Positions 49,224 to 57,898 are shown, counted from the first letter of the stretch. The stretch is 64,000 nt of DNA from Shimia_B sp039815465 (GCA_039815465.1 JBCBZG010000010.1:1-64000); one strand, 5' to 3'. A program made the numbers and translations. The notes: generated by a model not told the origin, from the sequence alone.

Positions 49224-51265
49224 TCAAACTCCATGATCACATCGTCAACGGCCAGGCTATCGCCCGCGCCTGCGTTGATCTTTGTGACCTTCGCCTTCTT
49301 CTCCGCGCGCAGGATGTTTTCCATCTTCATCGCTTCGACGGTGCATAGCGCCTGCCCCTCCTGCACCTCATCGCCCACGGCCACGTCGACCTTAACGATC
49401 AGGCCCGGCATCGGGCACAGCAGCATCTTGGAGGTATCAGGCGGCAGCTTTTCGGGCATCATCTCCGCCAGTTCCGCCTGCCGGGGGGAGCGCACGCGCA
49501 CCTTCATATCCGCCCCGCGGAACCGGATGCGGAAGCCATGGGTGATCTTATCGACCTTGAGCGCCAGCGCCTCTCCATCCACACTCACCCGCGCGAGGCT
49601 CTGCCCCGGGGTCCAGTCGCTTTCCACGCGCAGCTTTGCGCCGTCTTCGAACGTCACATCGGCCCCCTCGCGGTCCGCATAGATCGTCACCGGAAAGGTC
49701 TGGCCCTGCGCCGTCACCACACTCACATCGCCCACGACGCGGGTGTGGTTGTCCATCCGCCCGCTGATGCGCGTGCGGCGGATCTCGCTCACCCGGTTCA
49801 TGGCCGCCGCCGACGCCGCCACCTTGCGCAGCGTGTCCGCGGGCAGTTCGACCCCGTCAAATCCGTCCGGATATTCCTCCGCAATGAACGCGGTCGTCAT
49901 ATCGCCAGAGATGAACTTGGGATGATCCATCACAGCCGCCACGAAGGGCAGGTTGTGACCGATCCCCTCCACCTCGAACGCATCAAGCGCCCCGCGCATC
50001 GCCTCGATCGCCGCCGCCCGGTCCGGGCCCCAAGTGCAGAGCTTTGCGATCATCGGGTCGTAATACATGCTGATCTCGCCACCCTCGAAGACGCCGGTGT
50101 CATTGCGCACCCCCGTCTCCGCCACCGGCGCGTCCTCATGCCAGGTGCCCGCGTCCGCCATAGGACCAGACGCGACCTCCGCCGGGGGGCGATAGCGGGT
50201 CAGACGCCCGATGGAGGGCAGGAAGTTGCGATACGGATCCTCGGCATAAAGCCGGTTCTCAATCGCCCAACCTTCCATCTTGAGCTCATCCTGCTTCAGG
50301 CTCAGCTCCTCGCCTGCTGCCACGCGGATCATCTGCTCGACCAGGTCCACGCCCGTGATCAGCTCCGTCACCGGATGCTCCACCTGCAGGCGCGTGTTCA
50401 TCTCGAGGAAGTAGAAGTTCTTGTCGCCATCCACGATGAATTCGACGGTCCCTGCGGAGGCGTAGCCAACCGCATGGGCGAGCGCGAGCGACTGCTCCCC
50501 CATCGCCTTGCGCGTCTCGGGGTCAAGGAACGGCGACGGCGCCTCCTCCACCACCTTCTGGTTGCGGCGCTGGATCGAACATTCCCGCTCATGCAGATAG
50601 ACGCCGTTCCCATGCTTGTCGCACAGCACCTGAATTTCGATGTGCCGCGGCTGGGTCACGAATTTTTCGATAAAAATTCGATCATCGCCAAAGGAATTCG
50701 CCGCTTCATTCTTCGACGACTGGAACCCCTCGCGCGCTTCCTCGTCAGTCCACGCGATGCGCATCCCCTTACCGCCACCCCCTGCAGAGGCTTTGATCAT
50801 CACCGGATAGCCGATCTGGTTGGAGATCTTGACCGCCTCCTCGGCGTCTTCAATGAGCCCCATGTAGCCAGGCACGGTGGAGACATCGGCCTCCTGTGCG
50901 ATCTTTTTCGACGTGATCTTGTCGCCCATGGACTCAATCGCGCCCGCAGGCGGCCCGATAAAGGCGACACCCGCGGCCTCCAAAGCCTCCGCAAACAGCT
51001 TGTTCTCCGACAGGAAGCCATAGCCCGGATGCACGGCCTCCGCGCCCGACTGCTTGATCGCGTCCATCACCTTGTCGATGACGATGTAGGACTGGTTGGC
51101 GGGCGGCGGGCCGATATGGATCGCCTCATCGGCCATCTTGACGTGCAACGCGCCCGCATCCGCGTCTGAATAGATCGCCACCGTGGCGATCCCCATCTTG
51201 CGCGCAGTCTTGATCACGCGGCAGGCGATTTCGCCCCGGTTCGCGATGAGGATTTTCTTGAACAT
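49220..51265 (-). CDS. pccA: Propionyl-CoA carboxylase alpha subunit (biotin carboxylase and carrier)
   Basis: This 681-residue subunit carries the biotin carboxylase domain (residues 1-450: KILIANRGEIACRVIKTA, ATP-binding KASAGGGGKGMRIAWTDEE, catalytic EMNTRLQVEHPVTE) and a C-terminal biotin carrier with the biotinylated Lys in VEAMKMEN (about residue 645). A BT linker lies between. It carboxylates biotin; PccB then makes (S)-methylmalonyl-CoA. The ORF is complete and ends overlapping the membrane-protein gene. Its partner gene pccB lies 2.3 kb upstream at 53602. Confidence 0.97.
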   Translation of the reverse strand: MFKKILIANRGEIACRVIKTARKMGIATVAIYSDADAGALHVKMADEAIHIGPPPANQSYIVIDKVMDAIKQSGAEAVHPGYGFLSENKLFAEALEAAGVAFIGPPAGAIESMGDKITSKKIAQEADVSTVPGYMGLIEDAEEAVKISNQIGYPVMIKASAGGGGKGMRIAWTDEEAREGFQSSKNEAANSFGDDRIFIEKFVTQPRHIEIQVLCDKHGNGVYLHERECSIQRRNQKVVEEAPSPFLDPETRKAMGEQSLALAHAVGYASAGTVEFIVDGDKNFYFLEMNTRLQVEHPVTELITGVDLVEQMIRVAAGEELSLKQDELKMEGWAIENRLYAEDPYRNFLPSIGRLTRYRPPAEVASGPMADAGTWHEDAPVAETGVRNDTGVFEGGEISMYYDPMIAKLCTWGPDRAAAIEAMRGALDAFEVEGIGHNLPFVAAVMDHPKFISGDMTTAFIAEEYPDGFDGVELPADTLRKVAASAAAMNRVSEIRRTRISGRMDNHTRVVGDVSVVTAQGQTFPVTIYADREGADVTFEDGAKLRVESDWTPGQSLARVSVDGEALALKVDKITHGFRIRFRGADMKVRVRSPRQAELAEMMPEKLPPDTSKMLLCPMPGLIVKVDVAVGDEVQEGQALCTVEAMKMENILRAEKKAKVTKINAGAGDSLAVDDVIMEFE

Positions 51266-51317
51266 TGCTGTTACCTCGGTCCGTTCATGTCAGTCATATG
51301 GGTGTCGATAGGCGCGC

Positions 51318-51677
51318 TCATTCCTCGCCCCCGTCCTCAAAGGCCGCCGGAAACGCGGCCTGGGCGGCAGGCACATTGAGCACGAGCAGCGCGTCGTAGC
51401 TTTCAGGGTCAAACGGGTCCTCGGCGGGCAGCACCTCGCGGCCAAACAGCCACGACAGCCGCCCCGCATCCAGATTGCCGCGCGCAAACGGCGCGTCGCC
51501 GAAATGGGTCCAAAGCGCGCGCACGAATGCCTCGTCCGCCCGGCGGTCGGGCGGGCGGCGGTCCGCGAAACGCTCACGCCGAATGATCGGGGTCGCCCCG
51601 GCCTTATTCGCGCGCCTAATGGTGAAATGGAAATCTGTCCCGGTGAGTCGGCCCGGGAAACCGCGATGCTTTTCCAT
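51318..51677 (-). CDS. Hypothetical protein between pccA and its small lipoprotein gene
   Basis: This 119-residue protein has no signal peptide. It begins MEKHRGFPGRLTGTDFHFTI and contains FVRALWTHFGDAPFARGNLDAGRLSWLFGREVLP and PESYDALLVLN. I do not recognise the family. It lies 52 bases upstream of pccA on the same strand. A GTG at 51752 would extend it by 25 residues; I prefer the ATG at 51677 but the choice is not firm. Confidence 0.6.
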   Translation of the reverse strand: MEKHRGFPGRLTGTDFHFTIRRANKAGATPIIRRERFADRRPPDRRADEAFVRALWTHFGDAPFARGNLDAGRLSWLFGREVLPAEDPFDPESYDALLVLNVPAAQAAFPAAFEDGGEE

Positions 51678-51761
51678 CAGCTCGTCCCCCGCGGGGCGGC
51701 AAACGGAAAAGTGGAAGCGGGCTGAAGGTCCCGCTTCCGTATTCGTGCCCACCTGGGCTGA

Positions 51762-51917
51762 TTACTTGAACTTACCCTTAAAGGTAGGCTCGATGGTAAC
51801 CGGCTCAGGGTCCAACACCACGAATTCTTGTACTGGGTTTTCTGCGTCTCTGCGTGCGCATGCGGCCGCGAGGGCCACAAGCCCCAGCAGCACCGCAACT
51901 TTGATGCTCTTAGACAT
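51762..51917 (-). CDS. Small lipoprotein in the pcc cluster
   Basis: This 51-residue protein has a lipoprotein signal ending in the lipobox LAAAC (Cys20), then RRDAENPVQEFVVLDPEPVTIEPTFKGKFK. AGGAG lies 7 bases before the ATG at 51917, a strong start. It is found in Rhodobacterales pcc loci as far as I recall. The mature 30-odd residues are too short for an enzyme; function is unknown. Confidence 0.78.
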   Translation of the reverse strand: MSKSIKVAVLLGLVALAAACARRDAENPVQEFVVLDPEPVTIEPTFKGKFK

Positions 51918-52131
51918 TTCTGTCTCCTGCTTTTTCTGTCCACGGGACCTTGGGCAATTTGCCCTGCCTGCCCCTCGTTCGAGGTAAGGGTCACTTGGGT
52001 GCAACCTGTGGACAACATACGCCAAGACAGCGTTTTTTGATACGCGCGGCTCAGGGCGCGGGTGGGCTGTGACCGCAAAGCCTCAAATCGCCCTTTGGAT
52101 GAACTACGTCCCGCAAGATATTGTATGGTCA

Positions 52132-52659
52132 TCAAAAAGCCTCCCACATGCAGGAGGTGCTTTCGGGGCGAAATGCCTCGAAAAACTGAACAACACCGGG
52201 GGTGGAGACGCCGAACTCTGTCTCTTGCGCAGCCAGGGAGATGACGATCTGTTCGGGGATATCTTGGCCCGCGAGCGACGGCAGCGCGTAGGTTTCGCAC
52301 AGCGTTAGGAAGTCGCCCGCGACCGCGTCATAGCCCACACCTGCCCCAATCGCAGGCATCACAAAGCGGAACCGCGCCCACAGCGCGCCGTCGTCCTGGC
52401 GCTCGTAAAAGCTGTCCTGGAACCGGATATCGTGGCCCGAGGGCAGCTCGAACGCGCTTGCGATGCTGGGGGTGAGAAGCGTTAGGATGCAGCCCCACCC
52501 ACCCAAGGCTTGCGCCGTCAGGTTCCTCCCGGGTGGGGCCGCAGATCCCGCAGACCAATAGGTGCGGGTAAACGCTGCGCGATAGTGCACAATTTCCACG
52601 CAGTTTGCAAACACTTGGGTTAACCACGTAACCACATGTTTTTGGGCCCTATATCGCAT
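52132..52659 (-). CDS. DUF6497-like protein, probably secreted; start uncertain
   Basis: The C-terminal 110 residues (LWARFRFVMPAIGAG... ending FRPESTSCMWEAF) match a small Rhodobacterales family I know as DUF6497. A hydrophobic stretch CILTLLTPSIASAFE looks like a signal peptide whose own start would be a CTG/TTG near 52521/52506 or the GTG at 52590. The ATG at 52659 puts 50 extra residues before it, so the true start is probably downstream. The stop lies inside a terminator hairpin. Function is unknown. Confidence 0.6.
   Translation of the reverse strand: MRYRAQKHVVTWLTQVFANCVEIVHYRAAFTRTYWSAGSAAPPGRNLTAQALGGWGCILTLLTPSIASAFELPSGHDIRFQDSFYERQDDGALWARFRFVMPAIGAGVGYDAVAGDFLTLCETYALPSLAGQDIPEQIVISLAAQETEFGVSTPGVVQFFEAFRPESTSCMWEAF
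52134..52160 (-). terminator. Rho-independent terminator overlapping the DUF6497-like stop
   Basis: On the minus-strand transcript a GC-rich stem (GC-A-CCTCC pairing with GGGAGGC, 7-base loop TGCATGT) is followed by TTTTT and the TGA stop. The gene's last codons (Trp-Glu-Ala-Phe) are part of the stem, a compact arrangement. Confidence 0.7.
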
Positions 52660-52667
52660 GTTTCCCG

Positions 52668-53060
52668 TCACGGCCGCCGCGCCACGCAATCGATTTCGAC
52701 CAAAGCGCCCACGGCCAGCGCCGTCACCCCCACCGTCGTCCGCGCCGGACGGCGATCTGCCGGAAAAAACGACTCATAGGTGGCGTTGAACGCCCCATAG
52801 TCCCGCTCGAACGCTGTCAGGAAGCACCGGCACTGCACCACATGGCTCAGATCGAGCCCGAGCCCGTTCAACACGATTTCGAGGTTCCGCATAACCGCCC
52901 GCGTCTGCGCCTCAATGCCCTCAGGCAAAGGATCATCCGGAGCCGCCGCATCCGTCGGCATCTGCCCCGTCAAGATCACCCACCCATCGGCTTCAACGGC
53001 GTGGGAAAACGGAGCTACCGGCCGCGGCCCGCCGGGGATCATGTGGAAGCGGCTAGTCAT
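52668..53060 (-). CDS. RidA-family protein (second copy in window)
   Basis: This 130-residue protein has the Rid fold: FSHAVEADGWVILTGQMPTD near the start, VMRNLEIVLNGLGLDLSHVVQCRCFL in the middle and PARTTVGVTALAVGALVEIDCVA at the end. The Arg in RPARTTV fits the enamine/imine deaminase site. It lies in the pcc cluster between the DUF6497-like gene and an AT-rich gene whose stop it overlaps. It differs clearly from the copy at 14403. Confidence 0.88.
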   Translation of the reverse strand: MTSRFHMIPGGPRPVAPFSHAVEADGWVILTGQMPTDAAAPDDPLPEGIEAQTRAVMRNLEIVLNGLGLDLSHVVQCRCFLTAFERDYGAFNATYESFFPADRRPARTTVGVTALAVGALVEIDCVARRP

Positions 53061-53581
53061 GGCGAAAAATCCATATCAATGGAGTATTGTTCGCGGACTT
53101 GTTCGATGAAGGCAAATGCTAATGCCAGAACTGCAATTATAGTCAAAACTACAAGGCGACCATGAGCAAGCGATAGTGCAACCTGCATGTCACGTAGCGA
53201 TCTAAATGGACCTAGATAAAGCCCAAGGCAATGCCCAACTAAGAAACGATTAAAAAAATATAATGGAAACGCTAACATCGAAGGAAGGTTGAATGGAGGG
53301 TATGATGAAATCTGATTACTTTCCTTACCAAAGGCTAGTTCGAAATAGTTGCGCTCCATTAAGTCTGCCAGACTAGCGCGTATTGCTGCAATGATCGCCA
53401 AGGCATACATCGCTGTCGCGCCGCCGATGACAACGAAGCTATGTACGCGCTCCCACAATTCGGCTTCATCTGTCTGAAAAAACAGTAACGACGAACCCAA
53501 AAGAGCAACAAAGAAAGAAAATTCGGCCTTAAACCTGCCCCTCAGGTGCTCAAGCCATGCAATTTCTGCTTCTTTATTCAT
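53057..53581 (-). CDS. AT-rich hypothetical membrane protein inserted in the pcc cluster
   Basis: This 174-residue protein has helices near residues 20-35 (FFVALLGSSLLFF), 48-65 (VVIGGATAMYALAIIAAI), 105-122 and 150-165. No family is recognised. The gene is visibly AT-rich (two 60-base stretches at 53101 and 53221 have about 40% and 38% G+C) against a much GC-richer neighbourhood. It sits between the RidA and pccB genes, overlapping the former by 4 bases, and looks recently acquired. AGAG upstream of its ATG gives only a weak ribosome-binding site. Confidence 0.6.
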   Translation of the reverse strand: MNKEAEIAWLEHLRGRFKAEFSFFVALLGSSLLFFQTDEAELWERVHSFVVIGGATAMYALAIIAAIRASLADLMERNYFELAFGKESNQISSYPPFNLPSMLAFPLYFFNRFLVGHCLGLYLGPFRSLRDMQVALSLAHGRLVVLTIIAVLALAFAFIEQVREQYSIDMDFSP

Positions 53582-53601
53582 TTTGGAGCTCTTGTGAGAT
53601 A

Positions 53602-55134
53602 CTAGAGCGGAATATTATCGTGCTTCTTCCACGGCATCGTGGCCTTCTTGTTCCGCAGCGATGCAAACGCCCGGCTCACCCGCTTCCGCGTCGATTGCGG
53701 CATGATCACCTCGTCGATGAAGCCCCGCTGGGCGGCCACGAACGGGTTCGCGAACCGGTCCTCGTAGTCCTTGGTGTGCTGCGCGATCTTTTCCGGGTCG
53801 CCCAGATCGGCGCGGTGGATGATCTCTGTGGCACCTTTCGCGCCCATCACCGCCACCTCTGACGTGGGCCAGGCGTAGTTGAAATCGCCCCGCAGGTGTT
53901 TGGAGCTCATAACGACGTAAGCCCCGCCATAGGCCTTGCGCGTAATGACAGTGACCTTCGGCACCGTGGCCTCCCCATAGGCAAAGAGCAGCTTTGCCCC
54001 GTGCTTGATCACCCCGCCATATTCCTGTGTCACACCGGGCAGAAAGCCCGGCACGTCCACAAAGGTCAGGATCGGGATCTCGAACGCGTCGCAGAACCGG
54101 ACAAACCGCGCGGCCTTACGCGAGCTATCGATGTCCAGCACCCCCGCCAGCACCATGGGCTGGTTGGCCACGACGCCCACGGTGGAGCCCTCAAGCCGGA
54201 TAAAGCCCGTGATCATGTTCTTTGCGAAATCCTCCTGAATCTCGCAGAAATCACCCTCATCGGCGACCTTCAGGATCAGTTCCTTCATGTCATAGGGCGT
54301 GTTGGGGTTCGCGGGGATGAGCGTGTCGAGGCTTTCTTCCACCCGGTCCGGCGGGTCAAAGAACGGGCGGCGTGGCGGTTTGGCCGTGTTGTTGAGCGGC
54401 AGGAAATCGACCAGACGCCGCACCTCCGCCAGACATTCCACGTCATTCTCGAAGGCCGCATCGGCGACGGAGCTCTTTTTGGTGTGCGTGCTCGCGCCGC
54501 CCAGTTCCTCGGCCGTCACGATCTCATTCGTCACGGTTTTCACCACGTCAGGCCCGGTGACAAACATGTAGGAGCTGTCGCGCACCATATAGATGAAGTC
54601 AGTCATCGCAGGCGAATACACCGCGCCCCCCGCGCAGGGCCCCATGATGACGGAGATCTGCGGGACCACGCCCGAGGCCTCGATGTTGCGCTGGAACACC
54701 TCGCCATAGCCCGCGAGGCTGTCGACGCCCTCCTGAATCCGCGCGCCACCCGAATCGTTGATCCCGATGACCGGCGCTCCGTTCTGGACGGCCATATCCA
54801 TGATTTTGCAGATCTTCATTGCGTGAGTGTGCGACACCGACCCGCCCAGGACCGTGAAGTCCTGGCTGAACACATAAACCTGCCGCCCGTTGATCGTGCC
54901 CCAGCCGGTGACGACGCCGTCGCCCGACGGCTTCGACTTTTCCATCCCGAAATCGGTGCAGCGGTGGGTGACGAACATGTCGAACTCTTCGAACGAGCCC
55001 TCGTCGAGCAAAAGCTCCACCCGCTCCCGCGCGGTGAGCTTGCCGCGGGCGTGCTGCGCTGCAATCCGCTTTTCCCCGCCGCCAAGGCGTGCGGCCTGTC
55101 GTTGGGTGTCGAGCTCTTGAAGAATGTCGGTCAT
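53602..55134 (-). CDS. pccB: Propionyl-CoA carboxylase beta subunit (carboxyltransferase)
   Basis: This 510-residue carboxyltransferase transfers CO2 from biotin to propionyl-CoA. It has crotonase-type oxyanion motifs in both halves: GINDSGGARIQEGVDSLAGYGEVF and GPCAGGAVYSPAMTDF, later VDVPGFLPGVTQEYGGVIKHGAKLLFAY and ARKAYGGAYVVMSSKHLRGD-like sequence. The ATG at 55134 was preferred to 55197, which precedes the homologous start. It heads the minus-strand run that also contains pccA and the mutase. Confidence 0.96.
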   Translation of the reverse strand: MTDILQELDTQRQAARLGGGEKRIAAQHARGKLTARERVELLLDEGSFEEFDMFVTHRCTDFGMEKSKPSGDGVVTGWGTINGRQVYVFSQDFTVLGGSVSHTHAMKICKIMDMAVQNGAPVIGINDSGGARIQEGVDSLAGYGEVFQRNIEASGVVPQISVIMGPCAGGAVYSPAMTDFIYMVRDSSYMFVTGPDVVKTVTNEIVTAEELGGASTHTKKSSVADAAFENDVECLAEVRRLVDFLPLNNTAKPPRRPFFDPPDRVEESLDTLIPANPNTPYDMKELILKVADEGDFCEIQEDFAKNMITGFIRLEGSTVGVVANQPMVLAGVLDIDSSRKAARFVRFCDAFEIPILTFVDVPGFLPGVTQEYGGVIKHGAKLLFAYGEATVPKVTVITRKAYGGAYVVMSSKHLRGDFNYAWPTSEVAVMGAKGATEIIHRADLGDPEKIAQHTKDYEDRFANPFVAAQRGFIDEVIMPQSTRKRVSRAFASLRNKKATMPWKKHDNIPL

Positions 55135-55212
55135 GGGGGGCCTTTCATCTTGATCGTCTCGCGCCCTGTCGCGCAGTTTTCTTTCGTTATGCCGCATCGC
55201 GGCGCAATGAAA

Positions 55213-55234
55213 GCGAAATATGGCCGCATTTCGC
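55213..55234. promoter_or_regulatory. Operator-like palindrome upstream of pccB
   Basis: GCGAAAT and ATTTCGC form perfect 7-base arms around the 8-base centre ATGGCCGC. Position, AT-rich arms and symmetry fit a repressor site for the propionate genes. Confidence 0.45.
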
Positions 55235-55384
55235 GTGCATGGGGGACGAGTTCCCGTTGTTTGCGCTATCTCAAATCGTGACTTCGCATCATGTCAGGGT
55301 TTTTGCGCCGGTGTCACATAGTGTTCTGACGCAACTGGGCGTGTTGGTTTGCGTGCTATAGCGCCGGTCCGAGGGGTGGCGTTC

Positions 55385-55460
55385 GCGCCGCCCGTCAAAC
55401 CGAAGGTTTGCCTTTGGCAAAACGGGGGCGGAACGGCGCGGCCCGACGTTGCCGTCGGGC
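55385..55460 (+). promoter_or_regulatory. Nested stems upstream of the MFS transporter gene (possible structured leader)
   Basis: An outer stem GCGCCG/CGGCGC (55385-55390 with 55434-55439) encloses CCCGT/ACGGG, AAACC-GAA-GGTTT (55397-55409) and GCC-TTT-GGC (55410-55418). The separate hairpin GCCCGACG-TTGC-CGTCGGGC (55441-55460) follows. A folded RNA is plausible; a decayed repeat is the alternative. Confidence 0.4.
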
Positions 55461-55591
55461 GAGCACATCGGGGCTATGAAGTGCCCCCTTGCGTTGATAC
55501 CTAACCCGCGTCGCAGCGTTTCGGACACCCCTGCACAAACGGCGGCCACGCTGTGCATAGCATCTGCGCGAAACCGCGTTACAGTAAGGCA

Positions 55592-56812
55592 ATGCCTGAT
55601 CCCTCCCAGGTCCGCTATCTGGACCGCACGACCCCACCGCACCTGTCGACGCTCATCCTCCTGGCCGGAGGGTCCGCGCTCGCCATGAATGTCTTCCTGC
55701 CGTCCCTGCCCGGGATGACGGAGTATTTCGACACCGATTACGGCGTCATGCAGCTTTCGGTGGCGCTCTATCTGGCGTTCAACGCGGGGCTTCAGCTTTT
55801 CGTGGGGCCCATGGCCGACCGCTACGGGCGCCGCCCGGTCATCCTTGCCGGTGTCACGATTTACATGCTGGCCACGCTTGGCTGCATCTTTGCCCCGAAT
55901 GTGGAGACGTTCTTGGCGTTTCGGATGGCGCAGGCCTCCGTCGTTGTTGGAATGGTGCTGTCGCGGGCCATCGTGCGGGATCTGGTGAGCCAAGACCGCG
56001 CGGCCTCCATGCTGGGTTATCTCACCATGGGGATGTCGGTGGTGCCCATGGTCGGGCCCGCGCTCGGCGGGCTGCTTGACGACAGCTTTGGCTGGCAGGC
56101 GAATTTTTGGCTGCTCTTTGCCCTAGGGGGGCTCATGCTCGCCGTGACCTTTGCAGATCTGGGCGAAACCGCGCCAATGACCCACGCCCGCTTCCGCGAT
56201 CAGCTCCGCGATTACCCCGCGCTTCTGACGTCGCCCCGGTTCTGGGGCTACAACCTGTCTGCGGCTTTCACATCTGGCGCGTTTTTTGCCTATCTCGGCG
56301 GTGCCCCCTACGTGGGGGCGGAGATTTTTGGCCTCTCCCCCTCGGTGCTGGGCGTCTATTTTGGCGCGCCTGCGATTGGGTATTTCGCGGGGAATTGGAT
56401 CTCTGGCCGGTACTCGGTGCGCGTGGGGATCAACCGCATGATCCTGTGGGGCGCGCTGCTCTGCGCGAGCGGGATGCTCGGGCTTTTGGCGCTCTTTACG
56501 CTGGGGGCGCAGACGGCGATTGTGTTCTTTGCCTCCATGACCTTCGTGGGGCTGGGCAACGGCATGACGCTGCCTAATGCGACGGCAGGCATGCTGAGCG
56601 TGCGCCCGCATCTCGCTGGGACGGCCTCGGGCCTCGGCGGGGCGATGATGCTGGGCGGCGGTGCGGGGCTCTCTGCCTTGGCCGGTGCGGCCCTCGGCGA
56701 TGGGGCGAGCGCATTCCCCCTGATCTACATCCAATGCGCAACAGCGCTGGCGGGCATTGGGGCCATCCTCTTCGTTATGCGGCGGGAACGCGTGCTCGCG
56801 GCCCAGTCGTAG
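55592..56812 (+). CDS. Bcr/CflA-family multidrug efflux transporter (MFS, DHA1)
   Basis: This 406-residue proton-driven exporter has 12 helices. The MFS motif A is FVGPMADRYGRRPVILAG after helix 2 and motif C-like GPALGGLLDDSFGWQANFW follows helix 5, the pattern of drug-proton antiporters. ASALAMNVFLPSLPGMTEYF-like sequence in helix 1 is typical of Bcr. The ATG at 55592 was preferred to 55553. It is divergent from pccB and convergent with a DMT gene across repeat copy 3. The drug substrate is unknown. Confidence 0.88.
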   Translation: MPDPSQVRYLDRTTPPHLSTLILLAGGSALAMNVFLPSLPGMTEYFDTDYGVMQLSVALYLAFNAGLQLFVGPMADRYGRRPVILAGVTIYMLATLGCIFAPNVETFLAFRMAQASVVVGMVLSRAIVRDLVSQDRAASMLGYLTMGMSVVPMVGPALGGLLDDSFGWQANFWLLFALGGLMLAVTFADLGETAPMTHARFRDQLRDYPALLTSPRFWGYNLSAAFTSGAFFAYLGGAPYVGAEIFGLSPSVLGVYFGAPAIGYFAGNWISGRYSVRVGINRMILWGALLCASGMLGLLALFTLGAQTAIVFFASMTFVGLGNGMTLPNATAGMLSVRPHLAGTASGLGGAMMLGGGAGLSALAGAALGDGASAFPLIYIQCATALAGIGAILFVMRRERVLAAQS

Positions 56813-56835
56813 GACGCCGTTGCCGCAGAGTGCCC

Positions 56836-56932
56836 GCCCGGTGGCAACACCGGGCAGCCCCCGACCGCCCCCCATGGGCGGGGGCTACTCCCCCGCCCGC
56901 GGTCAGGGGCTGCCCGGTGGTTCCCACCGGGC
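56836..56932. repeat. Palindromic intergenic repeat, copy 3 (two units head to head)
   Basis: GCCCGGTG-GCAA-CACCGGGC (56836-56855), then a C-rich/G-rich middle with AGCCCC-C-GACCGC pairing with GCGGTC-A-GGGGCT, and GCCCGGTGG-TTC-CCACCGGGC at 56912-56932. The whole is an inverted pair of the unit seen at 33170 and 60319, placed between convergent genes. Confidence 0.8.
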
Positions 56933-56941
56933 GGGCCAGTT

Positions 56942-57832
56942 TCAAAGCTTCGTCGCCGGCGCCGCAGGCGTCACCGCCCGCCGCTTCTGCGCCTCCCGCC
57001 AGGTGATATAACTCACACTCGCCAAGATCATCACGCCGCCCAAGATCACGAAACTGTCGAGCGGCTCCCCAAACAGCAAAAGCCCGACCAAAGTGGCCCA
57101 GACAAGCTGCAAAAACGTCACCGGCTGCGTCACCGTCATAGGCGCGGCCTGGAACGCCATTGTCATCGTGTAGTGCCCCCCCGTCGCCAACGCCGCCACG
57201 AGAAAGAGCCACGCCAGATCGCTCGCGCTGGGCGTCACCCACACCGCCACTGCAAAGGGCGCGAGCCCAATGGTCACCGTGATCGACAACATGCCCACCA
57301 CCATCGTCGGGCTCGCCCGGTCGGCCATGATCTTGCCCAAGAGGTAGGAGGCCGCAAACATCGTCGTCGTCCCAAGCATTGATAGGTGCGCGAGCTCCAC
57401 CTCCCGGATCCCCGGGCGCAGGATCACGAACACCCCGCACAAAGCCACCGCAATCGCCAGCATCCGCCGAAGCGCCAGCTTTTCGCCCAGAAACACCGCC
57501 GCCGCGATCGTGACCCCCACGGGCGTGAGGTAGCCCATCGCCGCGACCTCCGCGACGGGCAGCGTGCCCATGGCGAAAAACCAGGTGATGACGCCAAGCG
57601 AATGCACGAGACCCCGAAGCGCAAAGAGGCCACCGGCCTGACGGCTCAACCCCTCCCGCAGCATGGGGCGCACCATCGGGACGAGGAACACAAGCCCGAG
57701 CAGATAGCGCAGAAACGCCGCCTCCGCGGCGGGCACACGCCCGCCCAAGTGCTTGACCACCGCAGCCACCCCAACAAAGAGGAAGCCGGTGATCACCATC
57801 CAAAAGACACCGTAAAGGGGGCGCTGCGCCAT
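56942..57832 (-). CDS. EamA/DMT-family transporter
   Basis: This 296-residue protein has ten helices in two EamA halves (about 5-140 and 150-285). FLRYLLGLVFLVPMVRPMLRE, YLTPVGVTIAAAVFLGEKLALRR and FLQLVWATLVGLLLFGEPLD mark the repeats, with conserved Gly-Glu after helices 4 and 9. The family exports small metabolites such as amino acids or drugs. It is divergent from the BisC-type gene and convergent with the MFS gene. The substrate is unknown. Confidence 0.87.
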   Translation of the reverse strand: MAQRPLYGVFWMVITGFLFVGVAAVVKHLGGRVPAAEAAFLRYLLGLVFLVPMVRPMLREGLSRQAGGLFALRGLVHSLGVITWFFAMGTLPVAEVAAMGYLTPVGVTIAAAVFLGEKLALRRMLAIAVALCGVFVILRPGIREVELAHLSMLGTTTMFAASYLLGKIMADRASPTMVVGMLSITVTIGLAPFAVAVWVTPSASDLAWLFLVAALATGGHYTMTMAFQAAPMTVTQPVTFLQLVWATLVGLLLFGEPLDSFVILGGVMILASVSYITWREAQKRRAVTPAAPATKL

Positions 57833-57898
57833 AACCGGACCGTGGCCTTAGCAGCCCAGAGGTGCAAGGGGTGCAACGCAGACCCGCGAAGCGGGCCA

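Larger units (their letters stand above)
55135..55591. promoter_or_regulatory. 457-base divergent gap between pccB and the MFS gene
   Basis: No convincing gene. It contains the palindrome GCGAAAT-N8-ATTTCGC (55213-55234), 79 bases before the pccB start and a good operator candidate, and a multi-stem segment at 55385-55460 on the MFS side. The expected pcc regulator gene (PccR/ScfR type) is not adjacent. Confidence 0.5.

Noticed and set aside
49538..51169. Plus-strand open frame of 543 codons opposite pccA
   Set aside because: Antisense shadow of pccA with no recognisable domain.
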